Shown: positions 22,443-37,400, counted from the stretch's first letter. The stretch: 64,000 bases of DNA from Stratiolaelaps scimitus (GCA_019614645.1 JABWDB010000038.1:2728001-2792000); one strand, 5' to 3'. The notes: a model not told the origin generated them from the sequence alone. Numbers and translations are program-made.

Positions 22443-25400
22443 TACTCTAGTGTGGAGAAAGAAGAGCACCAAATGAAAGCAGAACGAATGACTTTTGCAG
22501 TGCTGTAATGGGTTAGCCATATGAAAAGTCATAATCCTCAAAAGGGACACAATGAATGATTCAATTTATTCGGCCACTAACTCGAAACCAATACGCACCG
22601 GTGCCAAAAATAAAGACACGTCTCTAACCATTTTCTTAGGTTCTGAGGACAACTCAAATAGTCGTCCGCCGTGGGGCCCTGGGGGTCCTCAGGGAAGGGA
22701 CAGTGGTAACAATAACAACAACCAGCCGAATACCATAGTGGGACGGGACCGATCTCCATCTGGAAGATTCGGTGGGAGAGATAATGACCGCGACAGAGCA
22801 GTTGGCGATGGAAATCGACGACCGTTTGATCGCGAACCGGACCGTGGTAATAGTAGATTCGACAGTGGTCGAGGAGGCGGCTTAGGAGCAAGGATAGGTG
22901 GTGGAGGTGACAGCGGTGGAGGTAACGGAGGTTCTCGTTTTGACGGTGGCCCACCACCGAGGTTCGGGGTGGACAAAGAACGAGGATCGAGATTTGACGA
23001 TCGAGAATGTCGTGATCAAGACAAGGAGAGAATGGATAGAGATCGTGACAGAGGCCGCAGGGATCGCGAGAAAGGCGAAGACCGCTATGGAAGACGAGCA
23101 GACGACAGGGGTGATCGGTGAGCACAGTTAATTAGGTTTCCGATGTTTAAAAAATACAACCATAGCGTGGCTTAGTAGACGTACACGGTAGCAACCCAGC
23201 AATACACTGTTCAAGACATCGATTTGTCTCAAGTTACATGTTTCGTAACTGGGAATAGCTGCTGCGCTAGCCAACTACTCAACCTCCATTTACGTGTAGG
23301 GTGAAGGATATACATGTTTAGACTGCCAAGTAATATTATAGATATACAACGACTGCAGGTGTAAGATTGTAGAATTTCAAAATTCGTTACTTTGTTCCAT
23401 TTGTTTATACTAGCGCACCTCGGAGATCAAGATTTACTGACGCAGATGACGACCGCTCAGGTAATGCCAATAAAGAACCTCTTGGGAGAACGTCTACAAA
23501 CCAGACACCCAGGACGGAAAACGCGCCAGAAACTACAGGCGCGTTGCAGGAAAAAATGCTAGCTATGGCCGGTATGCAGGGTGGGCCAGACGGTCGGGTC
23601 GGTGCTCCACTGGCAGTTCCCCCACAACGGGGCGGCTTCAGAGGTCCCCCTGGTGGTCGGGGAGGTATTACTGGCGCACTTAATAAACGACCCGGTGAAG
23701 ATCCAAGTGCTGGAGAATTGAAAAGGTCCCGATTCGAGGACGCCGATGACGATAGCCGTAAACCGTGGGATGGACCTCCAGGGCCTGGAGGATCTTCAGG
23801 GCATGGAGGACCTCCAAGAGGACGCGGAAGCCCTATGATGGCGAGGGGTGGACCGCCGTTACGTGGAGGACCTCTGAATCGAGGAGGGCCTGACGGCCCT
23901 GGTGGGCCTTTGGGGAGAGGCGGCATGATGGGCCGTGGGGGACCACCAGGAGCGCCTGATGGTTCGTCTGGTCGAGGAGGTCTCGGCATGCGTGGAGGCT
24001 TTGGAATGCGTGGAAGTCGAGGATGCGGCCCCGGCAGTTCCATGGTAGGCCATGGTTCACCGATGGGACTTGGTGGTCCTCCCGGTGGGCCCGGAGGACC
24101 ACCCGGTGGTGACGTTGGTGGACCCCCTCCCTTTGAAGCCGGCTTCCGAGGAGGCATGCGCGGATGCCGTGGGGGCCCACCAAACTTTATGCGTGGGGGA
24201 AGGGGTGTACGTGGAGGTCCTGGAGGCCCCATGGGCGGTCCTGGCCCAGACGACGGACCTTTCGGTGGACCACCACCGTTTATGGATGGGCCACCGCCAC
24301 CTTGGATGAACGGTCCCCCTGGGTGAGTAATATTATTTGCCTTAGGTTGGATATTATTTGATTTGTGATATGGAACTAGTTAAAGTATCTTGTTCAATCT
24401 AATTAAGTACAACATTTTTCAAGGCCTGTTTCAAGTATCAGTCAAGACCGTGTTCAAAGTAGTATAGTGTACTCCGAAAAACAAAGCAGAACTAAGTATA
24501 ATAGATGTTAATTAATTATATCTTCGAAATGTCCAATCAAAAACGCAACTGGTCTTTCTGGGCTCCCACAATTTCGAAACAACTATGGTACCCTTCCCGC
24601 CATCTTGCCATTTTACCAGTAGACCCATATGTGAGTTAAGCGATTTAAAAATAATTAACTACATATGCATAAACGAATAGAGGGTTACTGTTGCTTATTC
24701 TGGACCCACTGATTAGGAACTCTGAAGTGTTTACAACAAAACATAGCGTTTATTTAGAGATTTGAAAGCGCATGGATGGCCGGTTTAGCATTATTGTGGA
24801 GGGTACGAGCCTCCTTATTGCATGTCTGTTTGTGAATAGTGGGCTCGGCTCTTCAGCCACTAAATATTCCGCGACGTGCATTGCTTGGACTGTTAAATTT
24901 CGAATATAGGAAACAGGCATATAAGTTTCAGCACAGGCTATTTGCTAACATTTTTTCGGATATCCTTGAATAATTTGGAGGTATCGGCAAACGTGTGTGG
25001 ACTTCGCCTAATGACGTAATTTATAAGAAACTAAGGGAAATTCTAACTTCATTGCCATAAAACAACCAAACCAAGCAATACTTTGGTGACGTAAGTTAGT
25101 TAGATCCTGTATGACTAACCATGCCACCAAATTCAGGGTCTAACAGTATCACAGTAGGGATCCTGGTGAGTATGATCGCACTGTGTACCAAGATCCAAGA
25201 GTATTGACATCACAAAGTCCGTGTGATAATATATTATCAGCCCATTCGAAATAGAATTATCTAACAAGATCGGTGACAGAGCCGCTGCTCCTGCTCGTTT
25301 CCCGCTGGCTTCCCGCCAAGTTCAGAATAGATAGAACTTAGCGAAATCCCTCTTAAAGACTTAGCCGGTTCCAGTTAGTATAAAGTCATGACTGACAGTT

Positions 25401-28400
25401 CTCTTGTAGCTAAATTAGCGCAAAGATAAACTTAACTTGGTGATTGTTGCTGCGTTTATAATTGAAGTACCGTTAATATATCAGAATTGAATTGGAAGTC
25501 ACAGGGTCTTTGGCTCGGATTCCACGTATATTATTAGTACTGCAGTAATTTTTTACCCATTTTTCCGTTGGTTTCTTTGATTCTTACTCTGATTCTCCGC
25601 CTTAAACTATAGTTTGCAAGTCGAGTTGCTGAGTTATTCTTCGATTGCAAATAGTCCTGTAGTTTCCACCACAACGATGTATAGTTGTACTCATCCTAAA
25701 CCACTCTCAACAGCAAAAAATCAACGATTTTTGATTTGAGTGACCCATTTGAACCATCACATCGTTGAACATGATAATATCGGTACAGTGCAATTAAGTT
25801 GAACAATTGACCCACAGTAGCCCATACTCGTATCTGTGCTGCTCTCCCGTTCCACGCAACTCTCAGCGCAACCTGCACCACGCCTACATATCCTTGCACC
25901 AATCTGCAACAACCATTTTTACAAAAGCACCACCTAGAGCTACCCGGTATAACGATACAAAATTGGTTGCACTCATAACCGTTTGGGAATAGTCGAACGC
26001 ACAACACAGTGTAAACGAAATGCTGGTAGTATTATATAGTGATCCCATCTCTTTGTCAGGTTTTTGTCAGCTCTTTCCAGCAGGTCAACACCAGTCTTGA
26101 AATTGTATGTTTGATTCTGATTCGTGTTAGGTTATCATGAGCGTCACCCAAACTACATTCATGAGTGGAGCTGTGCTCAGTTGCACGTATTCTGCTGCTT
26201 TGCTGTACAAATCGAGGTGTTCCACTGCTACATAACAATAAACCCATTAAATTTCCGCAGTTTTTTCTTCTCCTAGTTCAATTGTGCCTCTTCGCATCTT
26301 GCAGCACGCTTATAACTTACAACATTTGAGCGCAATGACCGTTTCAGTTTTCTTGTTTCCCCGTCGAAACGAACTCTCTACATAACTTCCGCCTCAGCGT
26401 TACTTTATTTATCAACTAGCAAGGATGCGTATAAAAGAGAAGCACGTATAAAATGTGGAGAGAAAACTCGCCAAATAGTACTCACCGATCACCAAAATAT
26501 AATCAGCAACACTTTAGAAATAATTGTCTCAATATGTTGTTATGTTAAGTTATACATTTATGCATACGTACGCCATTTTGATCAGATTACGTACCCCATA
26601 TACTATACTGTCAATATAGATCGTGCTCGTGGAACAGTCACAATGAGAGATCGACTTTTATTAGTACAGTAGATCAACGATACAATAATATGCTTTATTT
26701 GTTATAATTTATAATTTTGATATGAATGTCCTTAAAAGTAAGGCTGCGCTATACGGATTCTACTCTTACAGTACCTCAAATGGCCTAGTACCCAGTACTG
26801 CAATTTGATTTCGTAGATTATTGTTACTGCAACGATATCATTTGTGGACAGAATACAAGTTCGCCTGAGAACCACATGAATCTTGCGGTCTGTTTTAATG
26901 TTCTTTAGATGTTCAAATCATTCGCGTATATTTTTAATATACGTGTGTATCTCATGTATTTCTTATAAACAAATATACAGCTCACTTTTTTCAGTTACCC
27001 TGTCTGATGATCGGTGCTATATATTATTCTGTTTACATAAACCTTTTTTAGATTCGGCGGTGATGCTCCTCCGATGCGTGGTGGTCGCGGGGGTATGCGT
27101 GGAGGTCCAGGTGGCCGTGGAGGTCCCTCTGGCGGTTTGGGTGGAGGACCTCGTGGAATGATGCGCGGTGGATCTCGGCCCAGCAGAGGGGGCTTTCGAG
27201 GAGGTCGGGGAATGTTTGGTGGCGGACCCGGTGGAGCCATTGATGGACCCGGTGGCGAAAACGACAAGGATGCTGGCAGTAAGTAGGTGTTGCTGGCAAC
27301 TCTTCGACGTACACGGCAGGCATACCGACGAACCACTTCATCGATGCGGCGTCAGAACATAGTAGCGGAAAGAAGTCGTAATGAATGTTGCAACGAGATC
27401 GCTACTCTATGTCAGTACGCGCAAATATGAACCACGCATAAATGAATTTGTTTTGAAGTGAAGACTATGGGAACCTGGAAGTATCTATCTGCCGCCTGTT
27501 GCAGCGTTTCATGCCTCCACAACACCGCAAATGCTACTTCTATCTTCCGCTTCGTTAATAGATGTTAGCCGTAAGCATAGAGAAAGACAGAAATGCTTTC
27601 GCATGAAAGCAAATTCGAGAGAAAAGAACGCAGATTCAATCTTTTGGTTTTCAAGAAAATACGGACTATTAAGTAATACAAACGAATTTTTAAGCAAAGG
27701 CTGGACATATTAGAAGCGGACAAAAGTAGTAGCAAGCAAGACAGCATCAGAGTAAACAATATTTGAAACACTTTGACATAATGAACAACATAAATATCTT
27801 TAATGCTAAGACCTAGGTAAATATACTACAGCGTAGCCAATGCCGCAACCATTATTACTGACTATAGTAATACCAATGTAATATATTATTTTGCTTAAGG
27901 AGTACTATATGGATGTATCTATTCAAGTAGCTGATCTGGAATTTTGCCTAGTGGGAACAGCTCAACAAAATATAATATCCTAATTTTCATGGTGAACTTA
28001 CATAACATTATCAGAAAAGTTGGGCATTGTCATTGATTTCAGAGGCAAAATCGATCAGTACGACTTCATATTCAGAACGTTCTATGGTGTAAGCAACTGG
28101 ATAGAAATTATAACCGCGATATATATAATTATGACAACTGTAAATTTCTTCTGTAATATACCCATGGTGTTTTACAAAGCCATTTAAACGATACACCTTA
28201 TGAATCTATGTAGCCCGCATTGTGGAACAGCTGTGTATTCACCTCAGCTGTCAATGAGGAAGAAGATAGGATAAAACAATCTTGACTAGACTAGCGAGCA
28301 ATTGCAAAAGCAATGAAAGATGACTCATGTGTTTTTGATGTGGGTGATTCATCTTGTAAATGTTTCACGAGAAGAAGCCGACTGTGTTGTACTTTCATTG

Positions 28401-31400
28401 GAAGTAAAAAGAAAGCGACAAGATTATTAAGTAATGTATTTTGTGAATAATTATGTTCTGACCGATTCGGTAGTTGATTACACTTCAAGACGATTAACCT
28501 GTGTATAGCATAATACGTTTCCTAGTTCCGCGTTGATATAGCTAGCTATATATTTTGATGTCGTTAGATTGTCTATCCTTTTCAACTAATCAAGGAGAGT
28601 CGATGCTTATATGGATTCTTATTCTTATTACGTTTGGTCTCTGCATTGGTTTTCTTCCTGTTCATTAGTTGCTGGTGTGTATAAGCCAAGGTTTTGCTTA
28701 CGCTTGTTTGTTTGCGTCGTCTAGGAGTGTTTACAACTTAGTTTAGTTTGTCATAGATGACAAAATTCGGAGCGCATTATTTGAAACAAATTGGAAGCCA
28801 ACGAACGACATCGTTTGGTGTGTGCGTGTGTCTGTGTTTGCTGTGTGTGATGGAAAGGTTTTGTTGATGATGATGATGATGGTCATAAGGGTTGGGGTCA
28901 CGCGAGGCGCGAACAGCGGGGGCCAGAAACACCGACAGAACGTCCCTGCGCCAGGATAGGTGAGTTCAGTTATTTCCTCGACATACCATATGTTGTTGCA
29001 GACTCACGAATCCCCTCCTACTGGGCTCCTTAGGCTCTGACGAATTTGACTAATGACCTTTGTGCCGTTATAAACACTTCAGTGCGTTGGCATGGTGATG
29101 GTTTTATACTCGGTTCAATATCCCAGAGCAGATTTGATGCCACTAACTGCTAGTGGTAAGGTCATTCATACAGTTGTTTAAGTAACGGCACGCACCTGTG
29201 TTTAGATGGCGATTAGGTTGTCGATGATGTAATAAAATGGAATACTATAGACGTACACACGATGATTAAATAAATGTAGCGATTTTCAAGTAAACCCGGT
29301 TATAGTCCGTGTCTTGATTTTACTGTTTGTGCTGCGATGTTCGGATAGGGACCAGAATTTTTAATAGCCCTTTAAGTATGTATGCCACCCCTTCTATCGC
29401 TACTTAAATTATCAATGATTTACCGTACATTGAATCGATCACACTAAGATAGATCAATACCATTGTGTTTCTTCTAGTTATGTCGACAAGACTGAAACAG
29501 ACTAAAAAGCAGTTTGAAGTATGTCTTCTTAAATTCCCTTGTGTCGAGGCCTAGTTTATGTGCGCACTCCTAAAATTTTCTATCGCTGAGGAAATCCGGC
29601 TGGTCTATTGCAGTGTTCGAGTATGGACCCCCACGAGCCGACGATGCACTGTCTCCCCGTGAAGAAAGTACGCGGAGAACCCCGCCGCCCAAGTCAAGCG
29701 TAATGGAAATGCGTAGAACGGGGCAATTGGATTTTGTAAACAGAAGCAGTCAATCTACACCTGTGCCCAGGTAAAAGAATAATGTACTTTTTATAATGTA
29801 AAAGGCTCGGTGTTAACTATATGTAGGGTCTATTAGGCAAAACATGCACTGTGAACGGGCCCAGAATATGTCGATATGCCTGGATATGTGTTATATATTA
29901 TGTAAACGTGTTTCCCATCTGCAAGAATTGGTCTGGTAGACCTTCTAAAACTCGTGTGAAACAGAAGCAGAGCGAACGTTCGCCCATTCACAAAATTAGT
30001 TAGATATTGTAGAAGTGATCCCCATCGGTCCACGGGTTATAGGCATTTTGCGCATATTTGTGGTGATGCGTTTCAGTCTTGGAAATAATTTTTGTGCATA
30101 TGAAGCCTCTCCAGTCCATAGCCACCTCTAACACATCTAGAAATCTTTCTGTTATTTGACATTGATAGGTGGCAGCGAAAACACTAGGAAATTACCATAT
30201 TAACACTAGACACACCGGGTTCTACTGATTGAAGTTTTTGCATTTCATTAAATCGGACTTGGGACTTCAGTATGGTAAAATATACAAGAAAAATACGATA
30301 AGTTAGAAGCCAGGACGTTTGGCATAAGGCGTTCCGTTTGGCTGGCCTAGAAACAAAAATAAATTATTTTTGTTGCATCAACTTGAGGGTATCTTAAATA
30401 AGTCCTGTTTTGCCGTGGGGGTTTAGTGGTTAGAACCGGGTGAGAAGTTAGGATAAAGGAACGCAAAATAGAGCTAAACCAAGCAATCGTACTAAACCAA
30501 GCCACAAAGTGTTCGTGACGTTGCACAATCATTTGGGAGACTAACCAAAGTTTGACATTATTGACGGTAACTTTCCATACGTTTTTTTCCTTCATTCATC
30601 TGTAGATACATGTCTAGAGTGGAACGTGATGTCGTCTTAAAGAACTTGCGCTGGATTTTTTCCGTTGGTTTTCAAATATATGTTACCATTTAGTTAGCTT
30701 TACAGATATATATGCAAAGAAAAAATGTACGGATAAATGCCTTCGAAACCGGCAAGCTTCGTTTAATCTTTCGTAGGGTTGTACAACTTGACCTACACCC
30801 TGTACCATACTATTTTTACAATATTTTCATTGTTGTTTTTGAAAGTAACTGCGAGTCTATGTTAACACAGGAAACCAGTGGAGGCCTGCGGATATGGCGT
30901 GGTGGGTAAGGTTGGCAGTACAAAAAGAGAGTTTTGTGGAGTCTGAGGTTCAAATCTGAGTGAGGCCATATTTACTTTTATAGGCAGTATCTCCACAATA
31001 AGATTTGTTAAGTAGTAGTAGCAACTAATATGGTCCGCGACACAGCTACCACTGTGCTGAAATGAACGGACCGTACACCCCCTGTATGCCTCATAAATAC
31101 TGCATGTTTACTTACACGGGGCTTTCTACAGTCACCCTATTGACCACAGTAGTTGTTCACAGACAGGAAGTGGACAGAGGTCTTAAGAGGAAGTCTGGTT
31201 TTGAGAGAGTGAGAGAGAAGGGAAGCAGATGAGAGTCAGCTAAACCACGTCATGCCCGTCATGTCCGGCAGTCACGGTGTTGACATGCATTACCATGCCA
31301 ACTATCCTCCCTTTAAAAAAGAAACCAGTGAAGAATAAATGTATCTTATTCCGTACGTGGCTAAATTTTCTTAAATGGCCAAATCCTGATGATCAGGGCA

Positions 31401-34400
31401 AAATTTAGTATTGCATTTAAAGGAGTCCATCCATAGTTTTAGGAGGCAATGCAAAAAGCAGTACCCTGGACGTTAAATGTTGGCTGCGAATCAGCCCGGA
31501 AAATTTACCTTAGGGTCGGCTCTTCAAAAATCGACAATAGGTTTACAAAATAAAATCATTATACCGTCCGTTTGTGTGGAATTAGCTTGCTAGCATTCAC
31601 CCCAGAAGCGTCAAGAATTATACGTTTTGGCTTATTACATTGTGAATAATATCCGAGACATTGTTGAGCTACTCGCCGCCTTTGTTTTTTTCGTTTTGCA
31701 TTGTTGAAATGTGCATATTTTACTTAAAATGCTTATTTGATTCCATCAGACGTAATGTGTTGGGTAATGTTATAACTTGTGTCGTTTGGTAAATAAAAAA
31801 AATCGATTCTTATATATATACCCACAGCTAGCTTATATATTTGTATGTTAATGCTATTAGGAATTTGTGAGATTCACGGTGTATTATAAAAACGTCAAAC
31901 ACTTAAGAAGTATTGAATAATGGCGATGTTATAACGACGCTGATATTACGAACAAAAAAATAAATAAGCCGGGAGAACCAGAGAGCACACAGTGCCTGTT
32001 TATTCGGGGCGCGGGGAAAATGCTTTTGTGGCAACACCGTGGGTGAGAGAGAAACATAAGTATGGGTTGGACAAGAAACGAGGCCAGGGAGAAGAGACGC
32101 CGCGCCTGACAAGACATAGTGTGATGGAGAACAGGGGACTCTTTTCAAGTATACTTCTCTCGCGGCCACCAGTCCTCGGCTCTTCTTTATGGAGTTCCAT
32201 AAATAAACCCATGCAACTTAAATTTCACACAAAACCTTGATTGAGAAGAAATGATTGAACGTTATTGATGAAGTAACAATGGGACAAGGCCTCACTGATG
32301 GTGTTGGTCAAAACCCTACTCGCCAAATTTTAATACAACCTGGATTACCTAAAGTAGTTCCCACTCTTATAATAAACAAGGTGAGAATAGGGATGAATTA
32401 GACTTGCGATGGATTTGAAGAACCAAATTATTTGTTCCTATTAAAGGCGGTTATTTTCCAGCCTTGCTTTCGTTATCTTGTTTTCATAATTATTATTTGC
32501 TGTTGTATCACGTCTTGAGCTGTTTAGCTCATTATTCCACAAAGGCAAAAAACAGTATTTTTTATCCCAAATTTGACACCTCTATGGACTTTCATTTTTT
32601 ACTATATTATTTTTACTATAGTGTTGAAGTCGTTCTTGCTCTTTGGATCTGGCAGTTTACGTTCCACCATCGTATGTATCGTTTACGTGGAGACATATTG
32701 AAACGAAATGTACACATGAAAGCTGGCGTCGCTAGAGACCTAAAAGGTTTCGCAAAAAGGGGTCGGTTATCCAATCACTTATATCCCTAATTCTCATTAA
32801 AATCAATGGTAAAAATGGTAGAAGCATTTTAGACCTCGCACCATTCTTAAAAATGGAATTGACAAATGTCGCGGTTGCAATTCATTCCGGTTACGCAATA
32901 ATGAATCGGAACGCCCACCTATATTCGCAATCTTGCATACATAGGGGAACCGTTTTGGTAATATACAAATTGAAATACAGCTAGATAAATAGATGCAACT
33001 TGTTCGTAAAGTTACGTGATCAAACATGATCACGTAGCTTTGTCTGAAGCCAAACAAAATTTTGACTGTTTATACAGTAGCTTCGGCGCATTCTTATCAT
33101 TACGTTAATCTGTAAATACATACTTAGATAGTAGCCTAAATTTCGGAATAAAAGAAGATTATATCAGAAACCGTGAAACTTTACTTAGATATTTAAGCGC
33201 TGATGGTGTTTTAAGAGCAGTTCGAAATTAAAAAAAAACGTCTTAAGCAATTTCTCACTTTTTTGCTTCTAAATAGGCGCTACTACCTAAATCCAAAAAT
33301 AGAAATAATGGCACGAAACGGAACCTTCGAGGCCATCAAACTCTAGTTATTCTTCCATAATGTTACGTAACATTGCGAACATCTTGTAGATTACGAGTAC
33401 ACATATAGTCCAAATTATCACATGCGTACTGCACAACCGTAGCGATGCGGGCGATTTCGTGCGCACACTTATGCAGTGTGATCCATTTCAAAGCATTCGT
33501 AAGAGGACGCACGATGTCCCCACCGAAGGAAAACCGCTAACGGTTTGCCAGCATAATCAAAATTGCAAAGCCTAGAGAACTGCGGCATTCGTTGATGTGA
33601 TCACACACGCCAAACAGATAGCGGGGGCGGAGGAGAGACGTGGGTGGTTCCAGGCAGCAAACCCCTAGATGGAGGGCTCTAGAGAGTTCACCGAATTAGC
33701 ACAGCTCCGGGTTTTCATGGACATGAATACTATCGAGGCGGGTAACTGGAGGAGTTACCCTGTGGACAAAATAAATTTTCCAGGCAGTTGTTATACTTGA
33801 CAGAATCCTCCAGCAATAGAATTTTTATAATCTCATCGACAATTTAAAAAAATCTTGCAAACATGTTCTTGAAAATTTCTCATTACTTCAACTCACTTGT
33901 TCGCATTACTTACGCATGCTCTTCTACAGCAGATTTTTTATGGTTAAAATACTTAGCCCATTATGTCGGTCGTTAATCAATGCAATCTTATTCACTCATT
34001 TTTCACCTGGTGTAGAAAAGGTCATTTTATGTTAAACAGTGGAGAGACGTGATATCATGAGAACTTCAGAATTGTGCATCTCCTTTCAGGGGATATTGAC
34101 ATGCTTTACATTGATTTTAATCTATACGTCGCATTTTATTAAACCAAATATTAGAGAAAGAAGAAGAGAAGAATCAAGAAGAAAATACGATGAAAACAAC
34201 GTCATTTAGAGCGTTGAATATCCCAATAAAATTCTGTCTGCTCCATAAAAACCATTCGCGGCATTGCAAATCTCGACGTGGTGAATGAAATGATGGAAAC
34301 ATTCAAAGAAAAAGGTGGCTGCTCATTTTATGTTGCACTGAATGATCCGACGACGGGAATGTTTTACTTTCGCACGACAAGGATCCAGGATATTTAGTTC

Positions 34401-37400
34401 GTCGGATACAGATTGTGTTTTTCGAGTGAAAACTCACTTTATCTAAATCCAATGACAAATGTGTAGAACATTTTGAAAAATCGAGTGCATAGTGGAGAAG
34501 AGATCGACGATGACTGATTGAAGGAGTCATGATGGAGTGTGTAAGAGGACAAAAACCCCCATGAGATACTCAGTCAGAAATTGTATGCTTGTCCAAATAT
34601 TTACCCCTATTGCTGAAAGCAACGATGTCGCAATAAAATATTCATCTTTTTGCACTCCTGGATTGCATTACTTTCCGTAATAATGAGTAGTAGTAACCCG
34701 TAGAATATTGAGTCATTCTAATATAGTGGCCACCCACTCCCTACACCTTCACAGAAGCCAAAACGCCAATATCGTCCCTGGACCATGTTAACTGAACCTG
34801 TGAGGGGAATACGTCGCATTACCTCATTCGAGAGGTGTTGAAATGATGTCATATACGAGCATTTTCCAAGCAGAGCGGTTTTAGATTATGCGTAATTAAA
34901 TATATTTTAAAAAAGCATTTAAATTCGCTTTTATTTGACATTCTGATGATTGAATATACTGTGGGTCAAGGATGAAAGGATATTAACACATCATGAAATG
35001 CTGGTCATGCGGTATATGCTTTCAGATCTGTAATTGGAACAACCGACGATCCTAGGAACGCGGAGTCTCTTTATAGTCGCCGCAGAAGTCCATCACCTAA
35101 TGCAGTTGGAACAAGGTTAGACGAACTCACTTTGGCGTTTAAAACACGTGTTGTCCGAGTAATGAAATTCTTTGCCCAAGCACACGTTGACGAAATTAAT
35201 CATTTAAAGGAAGTATTTCATTACTAATGAAATCAAACTGCGCATTTTAGGTTTTTTTTATTGCTGGTGGCATAATAATTAACATCATTGAAGTATAATT
35301 CGATCATCATTGAAGTATAATCATTCGAAACCTTCTTTATCTACTGTGGTGAGTGCCCACATAGTTATTCTTAACGTACCGTAATCCATAACCGTTTAAT
35401 CATTTTCGTACACGTTCAGCTGTGCTGTTAAATGAAGCTTCATTGTACAATATTGTCCTGCGTTTTGTCTAGAAACAACCTAAAAAAAATCGACTTTTTA
35501 AACACTTTCAAACGCTAAAGGATGGTTGCGTGTTGGCGCGAATAGCGGGACATTATTTTAAACGTCTTTTATTACGAATTATTATTACATCGTTTCAAAC
35601 GTATATGGAATTACAGTATCCGAATTATACAGAAAGAGACTAAACAACTATTTGTTTATATACATATATATTTATATATAATATATAGTATATATGTATA
35701 TTTAGATTTAGTTTTTTTAGGTAATCGAAATATAAGAAATAAAGTTAATGCGTAATAAGTAATTCACAAAAGCGTAAACAGCGGATTCACTCATTTCAGT
35801 AAATGAGTGAAATACCCTACAAGATTATGTGAATTATTTCGTTGCTAACTATGCTTAACTAACAATAATCTCGATAATTTTCAAATGATTTTTCGGGGGC
35901 TGCATTTTTAATTATTATTTGAAATAGGTAAACAAGAAGATCGTGTCCATTACATAACGGCACACTAAAGATGTAGTATTGCTGTGATGGTATGATCTTG
36001 TTCTTTCGCTGGCCCCGTACGTTTCGTGTTTGGATTTCCACTTCTTTGTTGGAGTACAATGTAAGCCATTGCAGCCAGGCTTCGAGTTTGTTTGTGCTTG
36101 CGTTTGGGAGGTCCCTATGTCAGCCACATCGCTGCGTCAGGGATAAAGCAATGGTGGAGTTTATCCGGACCACACGGTCTTATTTGTAGCCAGCGTGCAA
36201 GAGAGTGCATACGGTACTCTATGCTTTGTGGAAAAACCTGCTGCTTGTGGGCTGCTCGCGTACCGAACTTGCGCGAAGACGCATATCTATCACTTGGTGC
36301 TTCGGAGGTAGTGTAAGTGTTGAACGCGGGATCCATCTGCGAAATCCAAAATATTTGTACAACAACGGACCTGCGCAGAGCAAATAAGCTTAGCAACTTC
36401 GTCCTTTGTTTCCCAGAACATCAAGGCATTCGTTTAGTTAGGTAAACGGTGTTAACGCCTACCATTTTCAATAGCCTTCCCGGTAGATAAAAGAAACAAC
36501 TTAACCGAGAGTTTTTGGACAGAAAAAACAGCAGGGGCGGGGAAATGTGAACCGGGAATCTATGCTCTATTATCTTTAGAAGGAGGTAGAGATTAGGTGT
36601 GCTTGCCGATGCACGAACGAGATATTTTTTGACCATAGCAGCACAGGGCATCAATAATGGTAAAAACACATGCTAGAGGCGTTTTATATTGAACAAACGG
36701 CTTGTGCAGCGAAACGTGGCGGGTCGCCAGCATATCCCCTTAAGAGGAGGACACCTCCAACTACGTACTCCTTAGAGGCGAATTTACAAGTACGCCATTG
36801 GTCTTCCGAGACATGGGTCGAAAAAGATGCGATGAAACAAGAACTCTATATAAAGCGGAAGAAGACTGTATCTCTCTCAGATTGAAACTCCTTGTACATC
36901 CTTGTCAGCATGGACGGTTGGGACCTTTGACACCGGGGTGGAGGATCTGAGCTGTGTTGGTACAGGCATCTCATGTATTTTGCTCTCATAACAAATGTGT
37001 GTAACCTCTTTTTGTCATCTTCTCCTAAATTAGGTAGATTACTTTCAGAAAGCTAAATTCATTTTGAGAAGAATCTGTTAAGCCAGTTTCGTAGGTACTT
37101 ATATTGATATAGCAGAATTTCTTTGCGGTTGCCAAGGTTTATCAGATTCTTGGGTAGAACTATCAGTCCACTTAGAAGTCAGACCTAAATAATTCAATAG
37201 GCTTCTTCCGTCAAAGGAAATAGTCATAAACAAGCCATCTCTGAATCTAGCTGATAGTGTTGCGTACTTTTACTGCTGAATTCGCATGAATTCGTTGCGG
37301 AAGGAGGCGGACTTGTATTTGGAACAGTTCCATATTGCCTCTATTTGTTAATTGGATATAATAATATGCTTTCTTAACTCGACGCTCAAGCGTGGTTTTG

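Larger units (their letters stand above)
21605..22639. other. YLPM1 intron 3 with hairpins
   Basis: An intron of about 1 kb. It contains two adjacent inverted repeats (22258-22303 and 22318-22408) joined and followed by TA dinucleotide runs. Confidence 0.6.
29771..35025. other. YLPM1 intron 7
   Basis: A 5.3 kb intron. It holds a tRNA-like head (30886-30960), dispersed repeat copy B and a SINE tail. It also has a compositionally distinct island (31985-32220) with an AATAAA near its end that could be a solo LTR. A perfect 10-bp hairpin lies at 33013-33036. No host exon is seen. Confidence 0.5.

Noticed and set aside
23405..24232. 275-codon minus-strand Pro-rich open frame
   Set aside because: Reverse complement of the GGP/RGG repeats of YLPM1 exon 5; the glycine and arginine codon bias keeps the antisense open.
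25696..26007. 103-codon minus-strand frame in YLPM1 intron 5
   Set aside because: No recognisable motif, no bounding splice signals, and composition typical of a chance frame.
35915..36396. Minus-strand open frames of 93 and 70 codons
   Set aside because: Interrupted by a stop and without motifs or splice sites.
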